From Phocoena phocoena (lineage: Eukaryota > Chordata > Mammalia > Artiodactyla > Phocoenidae), in the NCBI RefSeq assembly GCF_963924675.1, contig NC_089238.1, forward strand, positions 47,324,879-47,388,878: DNA of 64,000 bases, in the 5' to 3' direction. The notes under the pieces were generated by a model. That model was not told where the DNA came from. It saw only the letters and a program-made list of their open reading frames with translations, and made no database searches. Position 1 is the first letter of the stretch; each line of letters begins with the position of its first letter. Shown here piece after piece: positions 56,620 to 64,000 of this stretch. The translations under genes were made by a program, and so were the position numbers.

Positions 56620-57540
56620 ATCCAAACCTGAGGCTTAATGCAGAGTCCCAGAGTACTGGCCTAGAAAGTTGCTTTAAATCTCCTTGCCCTGGGTAGAATC
56701 TGGAGCAGAACTGAGATGGCTTGTGAAGAACAAGTGGAAACTTCCACTTGGAAATGGTGGTTTGAACTCTACTCCCTACCAAAACCCTGCCAAACAGTGG
56801 TAAACAAATTTACAAAGGCAGAACTACACAAGGATAAGAACAGGTATAATAGGAGAAAGATGTCAATCAAAATTTTTGAAGGTAGAAAGCAAACACACAA
56901 GTAAAAGTTGACTTAGGTCTTTGTTTGCTCTAATCTCTCAAGCTGGTAGCCACGTGAAATGGCCAACAAGCAAGCAGTATCCTAGAAAGGCTCAGTAAAT
57001 GGAGATACCAGGAAACTTTGAAGGTTGGGGAGAGGAGTGGGGCTAAAACTAGTTGAAAGTTTGTATCAGGAGCGTCTAGGTCCCAGTTCCCCTTCTCTAC
57101 CTTATACCACAGGCTACTGACCCCTACCCAACCCAGAACTCATTACTCGTTGGAGAAATGAAAATCACATAAGTTCCAGACTCAGATGGCAGGGCCGAAG
57201 TCTCATTCTCAAAACGGACAAATTAAATGAAGATGTATCTATTCACTCTTCCTTTGCCACAGCAATCTCAAGGGCTATGTGTTTCCTACGTGTTTCAGAC
57301 GGCTGAGTTGTAAGATGTAGGGCTACCCAACCTGTGTTGGACTGTGTACCAGTAAGAAATAAATATGTGTTATGCTACAGACTTTCTGGGTTTATTTGTT
57401 ACCCCAGCATAGCCTAGCAGAGCCTTACTATTACATCAATTTAACTAACAGGAATTTCAGAATAAGAAAACATGGGAAGTTATGAACAAAAAGAAAAATT
57501 TCCTAGAAGTTTCCACAATATGAGTGTTCCACAGGATATG
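56620..57540. other. Intron, nothing recognised
   Basis: No supported feature. Confidence 0.4.
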
Positions 57541-57554
57541 TGACCCAGCAATTT

Positions 57555-57693
57555 ATTTTATTTATTTATTTTTAAAATTATTTTAGCCGTACCACGCAGC
57601 TTGCGGGATCTCAGTTCCCCGACCAGGGATCAAATGCAGGCCACAGCAGTGACAGTGCTGAATCCTAACCACTAGGCCACCGAGGAACTCCCA
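57555..57693 (-). mobile_element. Type C SINE
   Basis: Minus-strand tRNA-Glu-like SINE with TSD TGACCCAGCAATTT (57541-57554) and TGAGCCAGCAATTT (57694-57707). Tail AATTTT then AAAATAAATAAAT. Confidence 0.93.
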
Positions 57694-57720
57694 TGAGCCA
57701 GCAATTTAAAAAGATCTACA

Positions 57721-57926
57721 GGGCTTCCCTGGTGGCGCAGTGGTTGAGAGTTCGCTTGCCAATGCAGGGGACAAGGGTTCGTGCCCCGGTCTGGGAGGAT
57801 CCCACATGCCACAGAGCGGCTGGGCCCGTGAGCCATGGCCACTGAACCTGCGCGTCCGGAGCCTGTGCTCCGCTAACGGAAGAAGCCACAACAGTGAGAG
57901 GCCCACATACCGGAAAAAAAAAAAAA
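57721..57926 (+). mobile_element. Type B CHR-type SINE
   Basis: Complete type B copy. TSD AAAAAGATCTACA at 57708-57720, and AAAAGATCTACA after the A-run. Confidence 0.95.
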
Positions 57927-58059
57927 AAAGATCTACAAAAAGGTACGTCATTATGAAACTTTAGAATGCAGGTGATGAGAGAAGATAAAGATCAAGTAGC
58001 CCAAGTCATAGGGAAAGTAAAAGAAGACTTTCTGCGAAGTATGTTTTGTTTACTTGTTT

Positions 58060-58235
58060 TACCACAGTACCAACAAAACTTTTCTACCAGCAACCTAAGA
58101 CAATTCAGTGGACATTTTCTGAAAAGCGACCTAGATGCAAGCACTGTGTTGAACATGAGACATATAAAAAGATATGACATTGTCTCTGCCCTGACTGGCT
58201 CACAGTCCATCAGGACAGCCAACCATGAAAACAAA
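58060..58235 (-). mobile_element. L2 LINE remnant
   Basis: GCAAGCACTGTGTTGAACAT, GATATGACATTGTCTCTGCC and CTGACTGGCTCACAGTCC are reversed L2 3' phrases. Confidence 0.6.
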
Positions 58236-58341
58236 TCATAACAAAACATGATATATAGTAAGTGGCATAAAGGAAGCATGGAAAAAAGTATAAGTTGTGG
58301 GAATATCTCTATTAATTTCTTACTGCCAAAGTCTTATTCAT

Positions 58342-58676
58342 GGACTTCCCTGGTGGCGCAGTGGTTAAGAATCCTCCTGCCAATGCAGGGGACACGGGTT
58401 CAAGCCCTGGTCCGAGAAGATCCCACATGCCGTGGAGCAACTAAGCCCGTCTGCCACAACTACTGAGCCTGCGCTCTAGAGCCTACGAGCCCCAATTACT
58501 GAAGCCCGCGCCCCTAGAGCCCTGCTCCGCAACAAGAGAAGCCACCACAGTGAGAAACCTGCGCGCCACAACCAAGAGTAGCCCCTGCTCGCTGCGACCA
58601 GAGGAAGCCTACGTGCAGCAACGAAGACCCAATGCAGCCAAAAATAAAATAAATTAATTAATTAATTTTTTTAAAA
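58342..58676 (+). mobile_element. Type A SINE with a T-run/A-run tail
   Basis: Complete copy. Perfect 14-bp TSD AAAGTCTTATTCAT (58328-58341 and 58677-58690). Tail AATAAAATAAATTAATTAAT, then T7, then the second A-run. Confidence 0.95.
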
Positions 58677-58837
58677 AAAGTCTTATTCATATTCACTAGG
58701 AAACAAGTTCTTTAAACTGGAGTATTTCTCTCAGGGACTTTGATAAATGACACAAAGTAAAAATAAGCAGATTACTGTATATTGAAAATACGCCTAGAAG
58801 AACTCCACTTTTAACAAGCAATAAGAACAGATTTGCA

Positions 58838-58940
58838 GGAATTCCCTGGCGGTCCAGTGGTTAGGACTCGGTGCTTTCACTGCCGGGGCCTGGGTTCAAT
58901 CCCTGTTCAGGCAACTAAGATCCTGCAAGTCAGGCGTTGA
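58838..58940 (+). mobile_element. Type C SINE, 3'-shortened
   Basis: Strong tRNA-Glu likeness (CCTGGCGGTCCAGTGGTTAG, then GGTTCAATCCC). It ends near CAAGTCAGGCG without an A tail, and the following G-rich GGGGTGGGGTTGG is not SINE sequence. Probably 3'-deleted. Confidence 0.85.
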
Positions 58941-58944
58941 CCTA

Positions 58945-60320
58945 GATGCAGACGGGGTGGGGTTGGTGGGGGGATTTGCTATCAAAATATCTTTAAGTAG
59001 GAGAACAGCTAAATTATAGACCACTCCTAATGTACAAGAGGGAATCCTGACAGGAAAAGGCCCATCATTAGCAACAGTTAATTCAAGTGCTAGCAGAAGG
59101 AATTCCATCTTAACTTCATTTTCACTTAATCAGAACTTCCTGAAAAGTCTTTATTTAGGCAGAAACTTTCCATGACTGGCCTCTTCCAAAAGGTGAATCA
59201 TTTAGGAAATTCTGAGCTAACTGGCTCAGCTGGTTATATGATAGGGAAGGATAAAAAATACTGTATTTCCTCATTCACCAAGGTTAATAAGTTATACATT
59301 TTTCAAGTGGGAGAAAACCGAAACAAAAAGGTAAAAATCCTAAATTTAACAATTAAAACATAATTAGAAAAAACCCCAAAAGACTAACTGTGCTAACACT
59401 ACCTTATACTTATACTTACAAATTCCTCCCAGTCATCAGTAGCTCTTTCTCACATTTCTTAACTTGATACAAAGACAAAAAGGAAAAGCAGAATAATGAC
59501 ATCAAGAGATTAAAAGATATGCTCAAAATCCAATTTCAACTTTGCATCTTATTGTCAAAATTCAGGCCCTCCAAGTTCCTACATGAGGGCTCCTTATAAT
59601 ACTTAAATTTAAGTATAAATAATTGAACTTCTTAAAAAAATCCTGCCAACATGACAATTATTAACAGAATTTTTGGGTTTTTTTTAGGGAGAAGGCGTTA
59701 CATAGAACTTTCACTTGTCATGTTATACATCTCTGCACGTATGTGTTTAAAGTAATAAGCATATATTACTTTTGAGTATAAAACATATGTGCGTGAGTGT
59801 GTATATTTATGGAAAAAAAGTTCTTTATTCAACTGCTGTTTTTTTGATAGACATGGTGCTGCCCTCTTCTGACAAATGATAGAAACAGCAGGTTCTCTGA
59901 ATACTCATCCAGTATTTAAAACAATCATCCATTTGCTTTAAAAAAATGAAAGAGAAAAAAATTTAAAAAGGAAAAATAGAAAATTTGTGTCAGTCAACTA
60001 TATTTATAAATATTAATAAATCCACAAAATTTAATTTGATCAGGAAATTTAAAGATTTATCATAACAACAGTTATTCACCAGCTTTTCTTATTACTCTCT
60101 ATGTAAAGTCAATGGTAAAGTTATAATAAATCTTTCTTAGATATCCTATATGACACAGAGGAAATAATGCGAGCCAAGAAAAATTTCCAAAAATTTAAAA
60201 CCTATATTCCCAACGGTATATTAAACACTTTCTGTATTATTTTTGTAGGACTTCAGTTCACTATCAGTGTTCTACTAACCTCTCTTGGATAGCTCAATAC
60301 TTCCCAGTATGATTTCTGGC
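58945..60320. other. Intron, nothing recognised
   Basis: About 1.4 kb without a nameable repeat or exon. Confidence 0.45.
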
Positions 60321-60336
60321 AGCAAAACACATTCTT

Positions 60337-60877
60337 TTTTTAAAGAGATTTCCCTTTTATTTTCTGTTTTCGTTTGTTTGTTTGTTTGTTTCTTGAGGTA
60401 CACGGGGCTCTCACTGTTGTGGCCTCACCCGCTGCGGAGCACAGGGTCCAGACGCGCAGGCTCAGCGGCCATGGCTCACGGGCCCAGCTGCTCCGCAGCA
60501 TGTGGGATCTTCCCGGATCAGGGCACGAACCCGAGTCCCCTGCATCGGCAGGCGGACTCTCAACCACTGCACCACCAGGGAAGCCCCCTTTTATTTTTTA
60601 AAATTAATTAATTAATTTATTTACTTATGGCTGCGTTGGGTCTTCCTTGCTGTGCGCGGGCTTCTCATTGCGGTGGCTTCTCTTGTTGCGGAGCAGGGGC
60701 TCTAGGCACGTGGGCTTCAGTAGCTGTGGCTCGAAGGCTCTAGAGCTCAGGCGCAGTAGTTGTAGCTTACAGGCCTAGATGCTCCGCAGCATGTGGGATC
60801 TTCCCAGACCAGGGCTCGAACCCACGTCCCCTGCATTGGCAGGCGGATTCTTAACCACTGCGCCACCAGGGAAGCCC
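60337..60877 (-). mobile_element. Type A SINE with a TCTCTTT-A tail, split by a type B SINE
   Basis: The body is at 60600-60877. On the minus strand the tail reads AATAAATTAATTAATTAATTTT, A6, TAAAAGGGAAATCTCTTT, then A5, with the type B insertion in the middle. The TSD AGCAAAACACATTCTT (60321-60336) and AGCAAAATACATTCTT (60878-60893) encloses the whole. Confidence 0.92.
60366..60586 (-). mobile_element. Type B SINE nested in a SINE tail
   Basis: Complete minus-strand type B copy with a (GTTT)n tail, inserted in the tail of the type A copy. The target CCCTTTTATTTT is duplicated on both sides. Confidence 0.93.
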
Positions 60878-61336
60878 AGCAAAATACATTCTTAATTCAC
60901 ATCATCAAGATTTATTTAATGGATCCCTAAAATGATTATATGGGAAAAGGGTGTCTTTGCAATGGAGAATTCTGACTCATATTGCCTAAGTAGTCTAACT
61001 TACTGCCACCAATAATCAGTGTTAATGATGTGATGTAGTGACGAGGACAAAACATCATCAATGTAGTATTTTTGTCTAAAGTGATTAATATGAAGTTAAC
61101 CATGAGGAAACAATGCAACAACCCAAACTGAGAGACACTCTACAACACAGAGGGACTCTTAAGACTAAATGACTAAATGCAGAGTCAGCTCTACCCACCA
61201 CCGGTCCCTCCCATCAGGACACTTACACAAGCCTCTTAGATAGCCTCATCCACCAGAGGGCAGACAGCAGAAGCAAGCAGAACTACAATCCTGCAGCCTG
61301 TGGAACAAAAACCACATTCACAGAAAGACAGACAAG

Positions 61337-62231
61337 ATGAAAAGGCAGAGGGCTATGTACCAGATGAAGGAACAAGACAAAACCCCAGAAAAACAACTAA
61401 ATGAAATGGAGATAGGCAACGTTCCAGAAAAAGAATTCAGAATACTGATAGTGAAGATGATCCAGGACCTTGGAAAAAGAATGTAGGCAAAGATCGAGAA
61501 GATGCAAGAAATGTTTAACAAAGACCTAGAAGAATTAAAGAACAAACAGAGATGAGCAATACAATAACTGAAAAGAAAACTATACTAGAAGGACTCAATA
61601 GCAGAATAACTGAGGCAGAAGAACGGATAAATGACTTGGAAGACAGAATGGTGGAATTCACAGCTGCAGAAAATAAAGAAAAAAGAATGAAAAGAAATGA
61701 AGACAGCCTAAGAGACCTCTGGGACAACATTAAACGCAACAACATTCACATTATAGGGGTCCCAGAAGGAGAAGAGAGAAAGGACCCGAGAAAATATTTG
61801 AAGAGATTATAGTCAAAAACTTCCCTAACATGGGAAAGGAAATAGCCACCCAAGTCCAGGAAGCGCATCGAGTCCCATACAGGATAAATCCAAGGAGAAA
61901 AATGCCGAGACACATAATAATCAAATTGGCAAAAGTTAAAGACAAAGAAAAATTATTGAAAGCAGCAAGGGAAAAAAAACAAATAACATATAAGGGAACT
62001 CCCAGAAGGTTAACAGCTGATTTCTCAGCAGAAACTCTACAAGCCAGAAGGGAGTGGCATGATATACTTAAAGTGATGAAAGGGAAGAAACTACAACCAA
62101 GATTACTCTACCCAGTAAGGATCTCATTCAGATTCGATGGAGAAATCAAAAGCTTTAGAGACAAGCAAAAGCTAAGAGAATTCAGCACCACCAAACCAGC
62201 TCTACAACAAATGTTAAAGGAACTTCTCTAA
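61337..62231 (+). pseudogene. L1 ORF1 remnant
   Basis: ORF1 makes the RNA-binding chaperone of the L1 particle. It starts at ATG 61337 (MKRQRAMYQMKEQ). The coiled-coil heptads lie at about 61440-61680, then an RRM-like region (IHIIGVPEGEE, about 61746), then the C-terminal domain (ADFSAETLQARREWHD, about 62018) with a TAA at 62229. Damage: TAG at 61484, TGA at 61553, and frame changes near 61552 and 61812-61830. Length and domain order are otherwise complete. Confidence 0.92.
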
Positions 62232-62289
62232 GTGGGAAACACAAGAGAAGAAAAGGACCTACAAAAACAAACCCAAAACAATTAAGAAA

Positions 62290-64000
62290 ATGGTCATAGG
62301 AACATACATATCGATAATTACCTTAAACGTGAATAGATTAAATGCTCCAACCAAAAGACACAGGCTTACTGAATGGATACAAAAATAAGACCCATCTATA
62401 TGCTGTCTACAAGAGACCCACTTCAGACCTAGGGGCACGTACAGACTGAAAGTGACGGGATGGAAAAAGATATTCCATGCAAAGGGAAATCAAAAGAAAG
62501 CTGGAGTAGCAATACTCGTATTAGATAAAATAGACTTTAAAATAAAGAATGTTACAAGACACAAGGAAGGACACTACATAATGATCAAGGGATCAATCCA
62601 AGAAGAAGATATAACAATTATAAATATATATGCACCCAACATAGGAGCACCTCAATACATAAGGCAACTGCTAACAGCTGTAAAAGAGGAAATTGACAGT
62701 AACACAATAATACTGGGGGACTTTAACACATCACTTACACCAATGGACAGATCATCCCAAATGAAAATAAATAAGGAAACAGAAGCTTTAAATGACACAA
62801 CAGACCAGATAGATTTAATTGATATTTATAGGACATTCCATCCAAAAACAGCATATTACATTTTCTTCTCATGTGCGTACGGAACATTCTCCAGGACAGA
62901 TCACATCTTGGGTCACAAATCAAGCCTCAGTAAATTTAAGAAAATTGAAATCATATCAAGCATCTTTTCTGACCACAACACTATGAGATTAGAAATGAAT
63001 TACAGGGGGAAAAAACGTAAAAAACACAAACACATGGAGGTTAAACAATACGTTACTAAATAAACAAGAGATCACTGAAGAAATCAAAGAGGAAATAAAA
63101 AAATACCTAGAGACAAATGACAATGAAAACACAACGATCCAAACCCTATGTGATACAGCAAAAGCATTTCTAAGAGGGAAGTTTATAGCTATACAAGCCT
63201 ACCTCAAGAAACAAGAAAAATCTCAAATAAACAATCTAACCTTACACCTAAAGGAACTAGAGAAAGAAGAACAAACAAAACCCAAAGTTAGCAGAAGGGA
63301 AGAAATCATAAAGATCAGAGCAGAAATAAATGAAATAGAAACAAAGAAAACAATAGCAAAGATCAATAAAACTAAAAGCTGGTTCTTTGAGAAGATAAAC
63401 AAAATTGATAAACCCTTAGCCAGACTCATCAAGAAAAAGAGGGAGAGGGCTCAAATCAATAAAATTAGAAATGAAAAAGGAGAAGTTACAACAGACACTG
63501 CAGAAATACAAAGCATCCTAAGACACTACTACAAGCAATTCTAGGCTACTAAAATGGACAACTGGAAAAAATGGCCAAATTCTTAGAAAGGTATAACCTT
63601 CCAAGACTGAACCAGGAAGAAATAGAAAATATGAACAGACCAATCACAAGTACTGAAATTGAAACTGTGATTAAAAATCTTCCAACAAACACAAGTCCAG
63701 GACCAGACGGCTTCACAGGTGAATTCTATCCAACATTTAGAGAAGAGTTAACACCCATCCTTCTCAAACTCTTCCAAAAAACTGCAGAGGAAGGAACACT
63801 CCCAAACACATTCTATGAGGTCACCATCACCCTGATACCAAAACCAGACAAAGATACTACAAAAACAGAAAATTACAGAGCAATATCACTGATGAATATG
63901 GATGCAAAAATCCTCAACAAAATACTAGCAAAACAGAATCCAACAACACATTAAAAGGATCATACATCATGATCAAGTGAGATTTATCCCAGGGACGCAA
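62290..64000 (+). pseudogene. L1 ORF2 remnant (endonuclease and RT start)
   Basis: ATG 62290 opens the endonuclease domain. Visible catalytic-site blocks are TLNVNRLN (62320), QETHF (about 62407), INIYAPN (about 62620), GDFNTS (about 62717), RTDHILG (about 62893) and SDHN (about 62968). A TAA at 62386 (codon 33) follows WIQK. The frame breaks at about 63050, a stop lies near 63542, and the RT start ([13 protein letters not shown]) is in another frame at 63571-63954. The protein cannot be made whole, though the endonuclease residues are retained. Confidence 0.92.

Larger units (their letters stand above)
1..64000 (-). other. CFDP1: Inferred intronic span of CFDP1
   Basis: The only exon I can support (53763-53882, minus strand) belongs to CFDP1, and no first exon, last exon or other gene was recognised. 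I looked on the minus strand for the preceding segment (VFDFAGEEVR) and the following C-terminal domain (KLDWESFKEEEG) and found neither. The flanks are therefore best read as the introns either side of this exon. Known: mammalian CFDP1 is a long gene with few exons. Inference: the intron downstream of the exon reaches at least to position 1 and the upstream one may reach 64000. The edges cannot be proved from this window. Confidence 0.6.
61090..64000 (+). mobile_element. L1 LINE, 5' part (5' UTR end, ORF1, ORF2 start)
   Basis: The end of a 5' UTR (CACCAGAGGGCAGACAGCAG, about 61251) is followed by ORF1, a 58-bp spacer, and ORF2 through the endonuclease into the RT domain, cut by the window edge. 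The 5' boundary is approximate. It is the longest and least decayed L1 here, and overlaps the others in the RT region with high similarity. Confidence 0.95.

Noticed and set aside
1846..60601. A recurring family of 60-115 residue reading frames ([18 protein letters not shown] on one strand, [16 protein letters not shown] on the other)
   Set aside because: Every member lies inside a type B or type A SINE. The similarity is that of the SINE DNA, with no start context, no independent codon signal and no link to a gene.
53906..64000. The preceding CFDP1 exon (segment before VTKEVD)
   Set aside because: I searched the minus strand by eye for the VFDFAGEEVR coding pattern with a donor and found none, so it is probably beyond the window.
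1..64000. Ruminant origin (BovB LINEs, ruminant-type SINEs)
   Set aside because: No BovB-like sequence was recognised, and the abundant short deletion form of the CHR-type SINE points to a cetacean.

Overview
This window is mammalian nuclear DNA from a cetacean (whale or dolphin). The evidence is about 48 tRNA-Glu-derived CHR-type SINEs, including many of the short form with a deleted middle, plus L1 LINEs of several ages. I saw no BovB-type LINE, which would be expected in a ruminant. Gene density is very low: I can support one protein-coding exon. It lies on the minus strand at 53763-53882, is 120 bp long, has consensus splice sites, and encodes 39 codons that I recognise as the segment of CFDP1 (craniofacial development protein 1, BCNT) just before its conserved C-terminal domain. 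I infer that much or all of the window is intron of CFDP1, transcribed right to left.

Layout. 1-2760 is a 5'-truncated L1. 2760-24600 is intron with scattered SINEs, L2, MIR, hAT remnants and L1 3' ends. 24612-32075 holds two old L1M elements end to end, layered with SINEs, two MaLR LTRs, a TA microsatellite and a triplicated 101-bp unit. 32080-37370 is old, mostly unassigned intron. 37609-40708 is a younger 5'-truncated L1 with a dead reverse transcriptase motif. 40785-49135 is SINE-rich and includes a 52-bp L1 insertion. 49780-50525 is an ERV-type LTR. 53152-53882 holds a SINE and the CFDP1 exon. 54700-56612 holds LTR remnants. 60337-60877 is a SINE nested in a SINE. 61090-64000 is the 5' part of a fairly young L1 (5' UTR, ORF1, endonuclease, start of reverse transcriptase) that runs off the edge.

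SINE types are used below as follows. Type A is the long form, about 330 bp. Type B is the short form, about 200 bp, with a gagcggctgggcccgtgagc centre. Type C is about 100-140 bp and little more than a tRNA-Glu head. All keep recognisable Pol III A and B boxes. The most interesting pattern is in the type A tails. Many read AATAAA repeats, then a T-run or TCTTT-like site, then a second A-run, and several carry short unique sequence before the second A-run inside the target-site duplication. Type B tails are plain A-runs. This is the architecture of T+ SINEs, and it suggests read-through to a Pol III terminator followed by polyadenylation.

Most SINEs and nearly all L1 pieces are on the plus strand, antisense to the inferred host gene. 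No tRNA, rRNA, CRISPR array, intact transposon gene or complete gene was found.
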